Source: Phocoena phocoena (lineage: Eukaryota; Chordata; Mammalia; Artiodactyla; Phocoenidae). Taken from it: a stretch of 64,000 nucleotides of DNA. Positions 47,079-59,178 of the stretch are shown here, in pieces. Each line of letters opens with the position of its first letter. The first letter of the stretch is position 1. The translations under genes were made by a program, and so were the position numbers. A model generated the notes under the pieces. The model made no database searches, was not told the origin of the DNA, and saw only the letters and a program-made list of their open reading frames with translations. Location: contig NC_089236.1 in the NCBI RefSeq assembly GCF_963924675.1, positions 63,697,306-63,761,305 of the forward strand, written 5' to 3'.

Positions 47079-50000
47079 AAGTTAAACCTTGGTCAGAATT
47101 TTACAAAGGCCTACTTAATAAATTCAACCATGGTGTCTACAGTTTTATCATCTTCCTAAAGTTGGTATTTAGATACTGAACTTTAGAAGATATCCTTTTG
47201 CTATAAGAGTCCACCTTTCATTTCCCAACTACTATGACAGCTATGTTACTATTTCTTAAATTCTAATCTTCCTTCAAATTTATTACCATACTGCCTAATG
47301 ACATAAACTTTCCAAGTACATATTTGTTCTTCTATCCTTCTTTTAGATTGAAATGCTTAGAAACACACAATTCAGTTTCAGACTTGAGCAAGGGTGAGCA
47401 AAGTCTATGACCTGAATTAAAACTCCTTCTTTAAAACAAATAAGTGACATTAGTTTGGCAATTTGGAATCTAGGGTCAATTTGAGTGTGTAAGGAAGTCT
47501 ACTCGAGGAATTAAGTCTACCTATCAATAGATAAATCTATCAGTCTCTCTTTGGAGATTAGTTCTCAGTGAGGTTACTTTTAATAAGCCAATGTTCTGTG
47601 AGATAAAACTCACATATTGTTTAAATGCCCATATTAAATGTTAAGAAAATTGAGCATTGCTTCAAATTAAACTGATTAGAAATGATCAAAATGGAACACT
47701 TCCACTTCACCTAACTATGAAACAGAGAATTTGAGAGAGCCTTAGATTTTAAATGGAATGAAATGGCTATGGCTTTTATACTGTTTTTTGATCACTTACT
47801 CTTAATATAACCTGAAAGTATAACTTATGACTTCATATTGAACTTGTTTTTCAAATAATGATATGTCCAATTAGTGGTTCCCATTGCCTTTTAAAGTAGC
47901 AGATCATGTGCTAGGAAACAAGCATTTTCTGGAGTGACTAGGTAGTACCAGGTTTCACCTTCCTGCACTGAGGGATGGTCCTGAGTGTTACTCTGAGTGT
48001 CTTCTGGTCTCTGCCAAAAGTCACATTATTTCATGACATAAACTTAGCTGCTTCACAGAAGAGCTGAAGGTTAGAGGCAGACCTCCAGGAGAGAGTGCAT
48101 GATCTGCAAAGTACTAGAAAAGGTGATGCTTTTATTTGAATCTCTCTACCATTTCAGGTTTGGTATTAACTGCATTTAATTCAGTCACTTTTCCCATCAT
48201 GATGTCTTGAAGCCATGGCACATGATTTAAGATTAACTAAAACACCTTTGCTGTACATGATTCAATCTGTTCAACACACTGGAGATCAATGCATTTGTGT
48301 TTCTCTTTCTATGAACAGATGATTCTGTTTAAGTCACTGAAAGATAATGTTTGTATTTGTTCTTGTGACCCTTTGAACCCAATTGTTTCTCTTCAGAACG
48401 AGGACTTCTGAACTATTTCTTAATAAATGATAAAGCCTTCCAAATTTAACTGCTTATTCTTGTACTTAAATTCACTTTCTCTCTTGATATGGGATCACAG
48501 CTTGTTCCCCAGCATATGTTACTTGCCATTGTTTCCTTGTTCAAAAGCAGGTGTTGCAGTGATGAGAGCAGAAGATCAGGTTCCAAAACAAGGTCAGGCA
48601 ATAAACAATGTATTTTATTAGTGGTCTGTGAGATTTTAAAGACCCCATCAATATGGCCATAGAAAATTGAGGTTGCTTCTGTAAAGATAAATACTCTGTT
48701 CTGAATTTGCTAACAAATTAAAGCCCCCCAAATACATTTATTTATGGAAAGAAAAGGGGAAAACCTTATTGAGAGCTATAATTCCTAGGAATAAGGATGT
48801 CACCTGAAATGCTGTTGATAGTGGAAAATAAAATGTAAATATACTTCCTAACCATGTTTTCCCTTAATTGTGGTAGAAAGGCACTCAAATTCTTTTTATC
48901 ATAGTAATAAACAAAAGACATAGGATATCTGTGTTTAAACCACCTTGGCTTAACATAATTTGTAATGGCCATCATTAGGAGTTTATGTGGACCCTGTTTT
49001 ATGTCAACCACACTAAGATAATGTAGCTTCGGGTGCTATATCCATGCTCTTTGAAATGTGCGTGTAAACAGACACTTTTTTCCATGTATCTGTTTTGTCA
49101 TTTATTCTGCTGTGTAAACACTGTTATGAAATTTAGTCTAATCTTTTTTTGGTTAGTTCAAACATTTTCACTATGTTCAGATAAATGTAACCAAAGCCAG
49201 ATGTTGGTCTCAGCACTAAGAAAGCTCACTTAATGTAAACACAATTCAACTTCCTCCATTTCTATTTTCAGTCCAGATGTTGCCGTCGTTCACAATGCTT
49301 TTCCCTTTGCCTCCTAACAGACCTCCCAGAAATCAAGAGCTTCCTTTCCAACCAGTCTGTGTGTGGATGTCTACCTTGAATTCCTATTAGGCCTCACAAC
49401 CTCCATAATAAAGTTACAAGTGGCCCCACTCAACCTTGGCAGAAATCCCAAGCAATTCATCTCTTTATTATCCACTGTCTTCTTTATGGATTCTCAATTC
49501 AGTAGACACTTCTTCAGGCTTCATTTGCTGTGCAGAATTCTGCTATCTACCTTCTCCCTTGTGAAAAGAAACATGCTCTTAATGGATTCTGCTGACTCTC
49601 CATTCATTTTCAAGACTTCATGGGAGATGGCCTTCTTTATACACCAGCCTCCTTGAGAACTGTCTCCTCCGTCCTTTATCTGCTGTCACCATATCATCTG
49701 GTCTCTGAATCACCACATCTTCTTTGTATCTTCATCTTCTCTAACAGGCATTTTCCCATCTCCAACTCATTGACTTAGTCTATTTTCATACTTAAAATGA
49801 AAATATGTATTGATACGTGTTTTTCGGTGCTTTAAATTTTCACCTTTTGTGGGGTTTTTTGTTCGTTTGATGACCCTTGATGACTTTTTTTCATGGTATA
49901 ATTTAAGTCTTTGGACTATAACTTTCAAAGAAAGCAGCATAGAATTAGAAGATAATTTCTAGTATGTTACCTTTTAGGACTGCTTGCCTTACACGTAGCT

Positions 50001-50689
50001 TGTCTCTCAGTGCCCCATTTGCTGTAGGAATTCTTTTGTATAAACAAACTGATTTCTTTATTATTTTGAAGCCGAAGATAGTTTATTTCTCTTCCAGGTG
50101 GCTCTAGGAAGTTTGATAGACATGTCCATCTTGATGAAATGTGTCAGCCACAGACAATTTTAATTTGCTTAGATCCTAACTTCTTGTTAATTCCTTTTAA
50201 ATTTCTATAGTTTTCTTGATTATTTAATTGGCCTTATATACAGAAGTAGACATAGAAATTGAATATGAATTTTTGTTGATTTCCTATGAGTCAGCCAATT
50301 TTACAATTTTACCAAATTCCAAGTTTACTTCTGAAGAATATATTTAAGCAAAATACACAGAGATTTAGTGGGCTTAAAATTCAAAATTCATTTGGCATGA
50401 AAAGTAAGAGAAAACCTCCTGATTGACTATATTAACATAGTTTCTCCTTCCAGGAAAGAAGGAGGTAAGAAATTATGATACTATGGAATATAACATTGTT
50501 ATTATTATAAAATTCAATTGCTATCTTGGCATTTTCCCAGAAAAGGGTTAAATAGCCATTTGCAAAATTATACTGTTCTACCTTCTAAATACCATCTTTG
50601 ACATTTCTGCATATATTTAAATCTTGAACCATTTTAATTCATACTTAGCAATTTTTGCACATTGCATTTTTAATTGGAAAGATAATTAG
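47079..50689. other. Single-copy-looking DNA, no gene recognised
   Basis: 3.6 kb with no repeat that I can name. A pyrimidine-rich stretch at 49240-49790 holds a 97-codon plus frame (49363-49656) with no recognised domain, no clear splice sites in frame and no start context; not called as a gene. Confidence 0.4.
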
Positions 50690-50820
50690 AGATTACCAAG
50701 TTCGATTCCTTGATTTTACAATTGTGGAAACTAGGAACTAGAGCTAAAACGCTTAAGTGACTTAAATCAGGTCCCATATTTGGTTAAAAGCAGTACTGGT
50801 GCAAGGAGTCAGTTCACTCA
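50690..50820 (-). mobile_element. MIR SINE, antisense
   Basis: GATTTTACAATTGTGGAAAC, GACTTAAATCAGGTCCC fits antisense MIR. Confidence 0.65.
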
Positions 50821-51195
50821 CCTTCTCATAAAATCTATTTCTGTAACACTACCCCAGAATTCAATACTCATCCAGGTTTGGTGCTTTGCTTGCTTCAACT
50901 CCCTCCATCCATTTCACACACAATATACCTGCAAAACATTTCCTGCATAGCTTAGATGCCTGTTGTTTTACTATTTCCTTCACTCAGAGTGCCTGTCTCC
51001 CCTTGAGGGTCCTAATAGGCTGCTCCTCCTTTGATATCTGCCTTGTCTCTACACAGCCTTAAAGTTTCACTCAATTGTGATCTTCTATGAAATGTTCTCT
51101 AAATTCCCTAAGATGAGGTAGGAATGTGTTCTGCCATTCTGTGTGCCCACCACCTAAATTATCGTGTTTTTTCCCATATCTATTCTACTTCCAGA

Positions 51196-51820
51196 CCTGT
51201 GCTATTCAATGTGATAGCCACTAGCCACATATTCTACTGAGCATTTGAAATGTGGCTAGTACAAACTGAGATATGTTGTGAGAATAAAACACTTTGAATA
51301 TCAAAGATATAGTTTAAGAAAGTGTAAAATGTATCATCATGTTGTAATGATAATATTTGGATATGTTGGGTTAAATGAAATATACTTTTTTTTTTTTTTT
51401 GGCTGCGTTGGGTCTTTGTTGCTGCGCACGGGCTTTCTCTAGTTGAGGTGAGCGAGGGCTATTCTTCCTTTCGGTGCGCAGGCTTCTCATTGTGGTGGCT
51501 TCTCTTGTTATGGAGCACGGGCTCCAGGTGCGCGGGCTTCAGTAGTTATGGCTTGCGAGCTCTAGAGCGCAGGTTCAGTAGTTGTGGTGCACGGACTTAA
51601 GTTGCTCCGCGGCATGCGGGATATTCCTGGACCAGGGATAGAACCCGTGTCCCCTGCACTGGCAGGCGGTTTCTTAACCACTGTGCCACCAGGGAAATCC
51701 TGAAATATATTCTTAAAATTAATTTTACCTGTTTCCTTTTCATCTTTTTTTTAATGTAGCTACTAGAAAATTTTAAATTTACATATGTGGTTTGCCTTAT
51801 TTTTCTATTGGACAGCGTTG
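51196..51820 (+). mobile_element. hAT-type MITE inside L2, itself split by a SINE
   Basis: Same family as 23302-23620: left end CTGTGCTATTCAATG, internal GCCACTAGCCACAT and TTTGAAATGTGGCTAG, right end ATTGGACAGCGTTG. It is flanked by CTTCCAGA (51188-51195) and CTTGCAGA (51821-51828), an 8-bp duplication with one mismatch, as hAT elements make. Confidence 0.82.
51386..51700 (-). mobile_element. CHR-type SINE inside the hAT MITE
   Basis: Long-form minus-strand SINE (T run, GGCTGCGTTGGGTCTTTG, then several GGGCTTC-type units, ending CCACCAGGGAAATCC). Duplication TGAAATATA at 51376-51384 and 51701-51709. Confidence 0.93.
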
Positions 51821-51960
51821 CTTGCAGACCATAAATTTATTAATGGTCCCTTAAAATGACCAAGGTTTTCTATTTTTGCATACCCATCACCAAAGGCTTT
51901 AGCACTTAGATTACTGATCACTATCTGTTTGTTGATGTTGATTGATACAGTTTCAGATGT

Positions 51961-52885
51961 TGCTTGAATGGCTCTAATCACAAAAGTAAGACATGAAAGA
52001 TAGGCGTGGAACCCACACCTTCTGATTCATCCTGCAATGCTTTATCATCACAAATCAATTTATTATAATGAGTGGGACCTTGTTTTTCTAAGTTATATAT
52101 GCAAAAGAAAAATCAAACTAATTGTTTTGTTAAAATGGTTGGCCACCTTGAAACAAACCAGTCTTGCAACTCAAAAATGATTTCTAATTCTTGTATAGCT
52201 TAGCCGAGGTCTACATTATTAACTGTGCTGAAAATATTTTTCACTTAGTGTGCCCCAGGACACAGAAATTAAAATATAAACTAATTATAATCACTTTAGT
52301 TTTCTTCCATGCTCAGTATAAAGATGATGAGGATATACTACCTGGTTTCTTAGTACTTCTTCTTTTTTTTTTACTCAAACAGAAAGTCACAAAAATTATA
52401 ATCATCCTCATCAGTTCTCTCAGTCCCATGTAATTAATTTTTTTTATCTTGATCTTTTGTTAGCACTTTTATGAATTCATCAGTTTTCCATTAGAGTTCT
52501 GAAAATGCTTATTCATTGAGTGCAGCAGTATAGTCAGTTGCCAGAAACCTGTACTTGTCAGAGTCTTTTCCATGAATTCCTTGAAGATGAAACACTTTTA
52601 CAGGAACATTTTTGCAAAAGCATCAGAGTATACCCAGAACTGTCTGTAAAAGACAAAAGACATAAAAATGACCACGGTTAAAGATTTGATGAAAGTTCAT
52701 AATAATTCAATTGACAAGGAAATTTAGTTATTTCTGAGATATACATTTTAAAGTAATAACTAGAATTATGACATATAACGTTATACCAGAACATATAAGA
52801 TTTTTAGGAATTCATGTAATATCTGAAACATTTATATTAACATATTTCCATACAAATAACCCAAAGAAAGTTTAGTATTAGTTTT
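51961..52885. other. AT-rich DNA with no recognised feature
   Basis: No repeat named; the 80-codon frame at 52191-52433 has no recognised domain. Confidence 0.4.
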
Positions 52886-53159
52886 TTTAAATTATTTATT
52901 TTTTATACAACAGGTTCTTATTACTCATCAGTTTTTTACACATCAGTATATATATATGTCAATCCCAATCTCCCAATTCATCCCACCACCCCCACTCCCC
53001 CACCACTTCCCCCCTTGGTATCCATACGTTTGTTCTCTACATCTGTGTCTCAGTTTCTGCCCTGCAGTCGGGTTCATATGTACCATTTTTCAACATTCCA
53101 CATATATGCATTAATATATTTGTTTTTCTCTTTCTGACTTACTTCACTCTGTATGACAG

Positions 53160-56100
53160 TCTCTAGATCCATCCACATCTCAACAAATGACCCAGTTAGT
53201 TTTGTTCCTTTTTATGGCTGAGTAATATTCCATTGTATATATGTACCACAACTTCTTTTTCCATTCACCTGTTGATGGACAAATAGGTTGCTTCCATGAC
53301 CCGGCTATTGTAAATAGTGCTGCAATGAACATTGGGGTGCATGTGTCTTTTTGAATTATGGATTTCTCTGGGTATATGCCTAGTAGTGGGATTGCTGGAT
53401 CATATGATAATTCCATTTTTACTTTTTTAAGGAACCCATACTGTTCTCCATAGTGGCTGTATCAATTTACATTCACACTAACAGTGCAAGAGGGTTCCCT
53501 TTTCTCCACACCCTCTCAAGCATTTGTTGTTTGTAGATTTTCTGATGATGCCCATTCTAACTGGTGTGAGGTGATAACTCGTTGTAGTTTTGATTTGCAT
53601 TTCTCTAATAATTAGTGATGTTGAGCAGCTTTTTATGTGCTTCTTGGCCATCTGTATGTCTTCTTTGGAGAAATGTCTACTTAGGTCTTCTGCCCATTTT
53701 TTGTTTGGGTTGTTTGTTTTTTTAATATTGAGCTGCATGAGCTGCTTTTATATTTTGGAGATTAATCCTTTGTGCATTGATTCATTTGCAAATATTTTCT
53801 CCCATTCTGAGGGTTGTCTTTTTGTCTTGTTTGTAGTTTCCTTTGCTGTGCAAAAGCTTTGAAGTTTCATTAGGTCCTATTTGTTTATTTTTGTTTTTAT
53901 TTCCATTATTCTAGGAGGTGGATCAAAAAAGATCTTGCTGTGATTAAAGTCAGAGTGTTTTCCCATGTTTTCCTCTAAGAGTTTTATAGTGTCTGGTCTT
54001 ACATTTATGTCTTGAATCCATTTTGAGTTTATTTTTTTGTATGGTGTTAGGGAGTGTTCTAATTTCATTCTTTTACATGTAGCTGTCCAGTTTTCCAGCA
54101 CCACTTATTGAAGAGACTGTCTTTTCTCCATTGTATATCCTTGCCTGCTTTGTCATAGATTAGTTGACCATATGTGCATGGGTTTATCTCTTGGCTTTCT
54201 ATCTTGTTCCATTGCTGTATGTTTCTGTATTTGTGCCAGTACCATATTGTCTTGATTATTGTAACTTTGTAGTGTAATCTGAAGTGAGAGAGTCTGATTC
54301 CTCCAGCTCCATTTTTTTCTCTCAAGACTGCTTTGGCTATTCAGGGTCTTTTGTGTCTCCATACAAATTTTAAGAATTTTTGTTCTAGTTCCATAAAAAA
54401 TGCCATTGGTAATTTGATAGGGATTGCATTGAATCTGTAGATTGCTTTGGGTAGTATAGTCATTTTCACAATATTGATTCTTTCAATCCAAGAACATGGT
54501 ATATCTCTCCATCTGTTTGTATCATCTTTAACTTCTTTCATCAGTGTCTTATAGTTTTCTGCATACAGGTCTTTTGTCTCCCTAGGTAGGTTTATTCCTA
54601 GGTATTTTATTCTTTTTGTTGCAGTGGTAAATGGGGGTGTTTCCTTAATTTCTCTTGCAGATTTTTCATCATTAGTGTATAGGAATGCAAGAGATTTCTG
54701 TGCATTAATTTTGTATCCTGCAGCTTTACCAAATTCATTGATTAGCTCTAGTAGTTTTCTGGTGGCATCTTTAAGATTCTCTGTGTCTGCAAATAGTGAC
54801 AGTTTTACTTCTTCCTTTCCAATTTATATTCCTTTTATTTCTTTTTCTTCTCTGAATGCCTTGGCTAGGACTTCCAAAACTATGTTGAATAATAGTGGCG
54901 AGAGTGGACGTCCTTGTCTTTTTCCTGATCTTCGAGGAAGTGCTTTCAGTTTTTCACCATTGAGAATGATGTTTGCTGTGGGTTTGTAGAATATGGCCTT
55001 TATTATGTTGAGGTAGGTTCCCTCTGTGCCCACTTTCTGGAGAGTTTTTATCATAAATGGGTGTTGAATTTTGTCAAAAGCTTTTTCTGCATCTCTTGAG
55101 ATGATCATATGGTTTTTATTCTTCAATTTGTTAATGTGGTGTATCACATTGCTTGATTTGCATATATTGAAGAATCCTTGCATCCCTGGGATAAATCTCA
55201 CTTGATCATGGTGTATGATCCTTTTAATGTGTTTTTGGAGTCTGTTTGCTAGTATCTTGTTGAGGGTTTTTGCATCTATATTCATCAGTGATATTGGTCT
55301 GTAATTTTCTGTTTTTGTAGTATCTTTGTCTGGTTTTGGTATCAGGGTGATGGTGGCCTCATAGAATGAGTTGGGAGTGTTCACACCTCTTCAATTCTTT
55401 GGAAGAGTTTGAGAAGAATGGGTGTTAGCTCTTCTGTAAGTGTTTGATAGAATTCACCTGTGGAGCCATCTGCTCCTGGCCTTTTCTTTGTTGGAAGATT
55501 TTTAATGCTAGTTTCAATTTCATTACTTGTGATTGGTCTGTTCATATTTTCTATTTCTTCCTGGTTCAGTCTTGGAAGGTTATACCTTTCTACGAATTTG
55601 TCCATTTCTTCCAGGTTGTCCATTTTATTGGCATAGATTTGCTTGTAGTAGTCTGTTAGGATGCTTTGTATTTCTACGGCGTCTGTTGTAACTTCTTTTT
55701 CATTTCTAATTTTATTGATTTGAGTCCTCTCCCTCTTTTTCTTGATGAGTCTGGCTAAGGGTTTATCCATTTTGTTTACCTTCTCAAAGAAGCAGCTTTG
55801 AGAAGCTTTATTTATCTTTGCTATTGTTTTCTTTGTTTCTATTTCATTTAGTTATGCTCTGATCTTTATGATTTCTTTCCTTCTACTAACTTTGGGTTTT
55901 GTTTGTTCTTTGTTCTCTAGTTCATTTAGGTGTAAGGTTAGATTGTTTATTTGAGATTTTTCTTGTTTCTTGACATAGGCTTGTATTGCTATAAACTTCC
56001 CTCTTAGAACTGCATTCCATAGGTTTTGGATCATCGTGTTTTCATTGTCATTTTTCTCTAGGTATATTTTAATTTCCTCTTTGATTTCTTCAGTGATCTT

Positions 56101-56881
56101 TTGGTTATTTAGTGATGTATTGTTTAGCCTCCATGTGTTTGTGCTTTTATCCCTGTAATTCATTTCTAATCTCATAGCATTGTGGTCAGAAAAGATGCTT
56201 GATATGATTTCAATTTTCTTAAATTTACTGAGGCTTGATTTGTGACCCAAGATGTGATGTATCCTGGAGAATGTTACGTGCACAGTTGAGAAGAAAGTGT
56301 AATCTGCTCTTTTGGGATGGAATGTCCTATAAATATCAATTAAATCTATCTGGTCTATTGTGTCATTTAAAGCTTCTGTTTCCTTATTCATTTTCATTTT
56401 GGATGATCTGTGCATTTGTGTAAGTGAGGTGTTAAAGTCCCCCACTATTATTGTGTTACTCTCGATTTCCTCTTTTATAGCTGTTAGCAGTTGTCTTATG
56501 TATTGAGGTGCTCCTATATTGGGTGCATAAATATTTATAATTGTTATAAATTGTTTCATGATCTTCCTCTTGGATTGATCCCTTGATCATTATGTAGTGT
56601 CCTTCCTTGTGTCTTGTAACATTCTTTATCTTAAAGTCTATTTTATCTGATATGAGTATTGCTACTCCAGCTTTCTTTTGATTTCCATTTGCATGGAATA
56701 TCTTTTTCCTTCCCCTCACTTTCAGTCTGTATGTGTCCCTAGGTCTGAAGTAGGTCTCATGTAGACAACATATAGATGGGTCTTGTTTTTGTATCCATTC
56801 AGCAAGCTTGTGTCTTTTGGTTGGAGCATTTAATCCATTCACATTTAAGGTGATTATTGATATGTATGTTCCTATGACCAT
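53160..56881 (-). pseudogene. L1 copy C ORF2, full span but broken
   Basis: ORF2p remains from MVIGTYISIITLNVNGLN (56881), the endonuclease start with the active-site Asn. LHETYF with the catalytic Glu follows, then a local insertion near 56540-56565 that shifts the frame. The next frame (55852-56559) contains VGDFNTSL and SDHNAMRLE. The linker frame (55381-55770) ends RIEEV at the same stop as in copy B. RT motifs [11 protein letters not shown] and [11 protein letters not shown] lie in 54824-55384. Near 54782 a 15-bp in-frame deletion turns [12 protein letters not shown] into FADTENL, removing the second catalytic Asp. The Cys-rich motif [14 protein letters not shown] is at 53478-53738. End ...[12 protein letters not shown] at 53180. 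Confidence 0.94.
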
Positions 56882-57002
56882 TTCCTTAATTGTTTTGGGT
56901 TTGTTTTTGAGGTTCTTTTCTTCTCTTGTGTTTCCCAGTTAGAGAAGTTCCTTTAGCATTTGTTGTAGAGCTGGTTTGATGGTGCTGAATTCTGCTTGTC
57001 TC

Positions 57003-57834
57003 TAAAGCTTTTGATTTCTCCATCGAATCTGAATGAGATCCTTGCTGGCTTGAGTAATCTTGGTTATAGGTTCTTCCCTTTCATCACTTTAAGTATATCA
57101 TGCCACTCCCTTCTGGTTTTTAGAGTTTCTGCTGAGAAATCAGCTGTTAACCTTATGGGAGTTCCCTTGTATGTTATTTGTCGTTTTTCCCTTGCTGCTT
57201 TCAATAATTTTTCTTTGTCTTTAACTTCTGCCAATTTGGTTACTATGTGTCTCGGTGTGTTTCTCCTTGGGTTTATCCTGAATGGGACTCTCTGCGCTTC
57301 CTGGACTTTGGTGGCTATTTCCTTTCCCATGTTAGGGAAGTTTTTGACTTTAATCTTTTCAAATATTTTCTCTGGACCTTTCCCTCTCTCTTCCCCTTCT
57401 GGGAACCCTATAACGCAAATGTTGTTGCATTTAATGTTGTCCCAGAGGTCTCTTAGGCTGTTTTCATTTCTTTTCATTCTTTTTTCTTTTTTCTTTTCCA
57501 CAGCAGTGAATTCCACCATTCTGTCTTCCAGGTCACTTATCCGTTCTTCTGCCTCATTTATTCTGCTATTGATTCCCTCTAGTGTAGTTTTCAATTCAGT
57601 TATTGTATTGTTCATCTCTGTTCGTTTGTTCTTTAATCCTTCTAGGTGTTTGTTAAACATTTCTTGCATCTTCTCGATCTTTGCCTCCATTCTTTTTCCG
57701 AGGTCCTGGATCATCTTCACTGTCATTATTCTGAATTCTTTTTCTGGAATATTGCCTATCTCCACTTCATTTAGTTGTTTTTCTGGGGTTTTATCTTGTT
57801 CCTTCATCTGGTACATAGTCCTCTCCCTTTTCAT
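57003..57834 (-). pseudogene. L1 copy C ORF1, one late nonsense codon
   Basis: Open from MKRERTMYQMKEQDK (57834) for 256 codons to a TAA at 57064-57066, where copy B has CAA (…MKGKKLQPRLL). About 45 C-terminal residues of a ~300-residue ORF1p are thus lost. Intact parts: coiled coil (KIEKMQEMFNKHLEGLKNKR), RRM (GPEKIFEKIKVKNFPNMGKE) and most of the C-terminal domain. ORF1p packages L1 RNA as a trimer. The 285-codon plus-strand frame at 56996-57853 is the antisense shadow. Confidence 0.95.
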
Positions 57835-58740
57835 CTTGTGTATCTTTTTGTGAATGTGGTTTTTGTTCCACAGGCTGCAGGATTGTCTTTCTTCTTGCTT
57901 CTTCTGTCTGCGCTGTGGTGGATGAGGCTATCAAAGAGGCTTGTGCAAGTTTCCTGATGGGAGGGACTGGTGGTGGGTAGAGCTGACTGTTGCTCTGGTG
58001 GGCAGAGCTCAGTAATACTTTAATCTGCTTGTCTGCTGATGGGTGGGGCTGGATTCCCTCCCTGTTGGTTGTTTGGCCTGAGTCAACCCAACACTGGAGC
58101 CTACCTGGACTCTTTTGTGGGGCTACTGGCAGACTCTGTGAGAGCTCACGCCAAGGAGTGCTTCCCAGAACTACTTCTGCCAGTGTCCTTGTCCCCATGG
58201 TGAGCCAAAGCCACCCCACACTTCTGCAGGAGACCCACCAACAGTACCAGGTAGGTCTGATTCAGTCTCCCCTGGGGCCACTGCTCCTTCCCCTGGGTCC
58301 TGATGCACACACTACTTTGTGTGTGTCCTCCAAGTGTGGAGTGTCTCTTTCCCCCAATCCTGTCGAAGCCCTGCAGTCAAATCCCACTAGTTTTCAAAGT
58401 CTGATTCTCTAGGAATTCCTCTTCCAGTTGCCAGACCCCCACGTTGGGAAGCCTGATGTTGGGCTCAGAATTTCACTCCAGTGTGTGGATTTCTGTGGTA
58501 TAAGTGTTCTCCAGTCTGTGGGTCACCCTCCCAGCAGTTATGGGATTTGATTTTATTGTGATTGTGCCCCTCCTACCGTGTCATTGTGGCTTCTCCTTTG
58601 TCTTTGGATGTGGGGTATCTTTTCTGGTGAGTTCCAGTGTCCTCCTGTCGATGATTGTCCAGCAGTTAGTTGTGATTCTGGTGTTCTCACAAGAGGGAGT
58701 GACAGCACGTCCTTCTACTCTGCCATCTTGGTTCAGGCTC
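57835..58740 (-). promoter_or_regulatory. L1 copy C 5' UTR
   Basis: About 0.9 kb upstream of ORF1, moderately GC-rich, closely related to copy B 40782-41680, with the YY1-like core at 58722-58729. Confidence 0.8.
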
Positions 58741-59178
58741 TTGCCGTCATTTTAAAAGTTAGATTCTAATTAACACAATTTATCTATCTGATCTTTTAAA
58801 AGCATGAATTAATTTTAAAATATGCATTATATTTACATTAGGATACTGGGAATATTTTAAATTTTAATATTTATCTTTGTCTTCATTTATTCAACTATTT
58901 TTCAAAATCTTGATTTTACTGGCAGCCTGTTAACAAAGAGAAATGTATTTCTGAAGTGCAAATTCCACCAGAGTTTTCAGATTTTATGAAAACAAATTCA
59001 TGAAAAGGGAAATTTCTGAGGATAATCTGCCTCTTAGGAATTATTGATATTGCTGTCCATCTTACTATGTATATTTTATATTTGAGGAAATTTATCTTTT
59101 GATTTTCCCTCATATTTAATACTTATCCTTGGTCAGCATTGCTATTGTGATGATCATTTGGGTTTAGGCAATGTTTGA
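58741..59178. other. AT-rich DNA with no recognised feature
   Basis: Nothing recognised. Confidence 0.45.

Larger units (their letters stand above)
50880..51960 (+). mobile_element. L2 LINE fragment, split by a hAT MITE
   Basis: L2 sequence on the plus strand, left part 50880-51195 (CTCACTCAGAGTGCCTGTCTC-like, TTGTGATCTTCTATGAAATG) and right part 51821-51960 (AGACCATAAATTTATTAATG, CATACCCATCACCAAAGG, TTTAGCACTTAG). The two parts join in L2 order across the insertion. Confidence 0.75.
52886..58740 (-). mobile_element. L1 copy C, near full length
   Basis: A 5.85-kb L1 on the minus strand, same subfamily as copy B, same orientation, about 16 kb away. It has the complete 3' UTR (TTTATACAACAGGTTCTTA at the far 3' end), full-span ORF2, ORF1 and a 5' end with GCCATCTT at 58722-58729. 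No convincing target-site duplication was found. Retrotransposition-dead: ORF2 is broken in many places and the RT active site is damaged. Confidence 0.95.

Noticed and set aside
49363..49656. 97-codon frame in a pyrimidine-rich stretch, possible exon
   Set aside because: No domain or matching splice sites seen; possibly old repeat-derived. It could be revisited with RNA data.
56996..57853. 285-codon plus-strand open frame (and the 251-codon one at 40045-40800)
   Set aside because: They lie exactly antisense to L1 ORF1 in copies C and B, with hydrophobic low-information sequence produced by the reverse complement of Lys/Glu-rich codons.
52870..58770. Target-site duplication for L1 copy C (AAAGTTTAGTATTAG against AAAGTTAGATTCTAA)
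   Set aside because: Too many differences and misplaced with respect to the element ends. The duplication is left unassigned.
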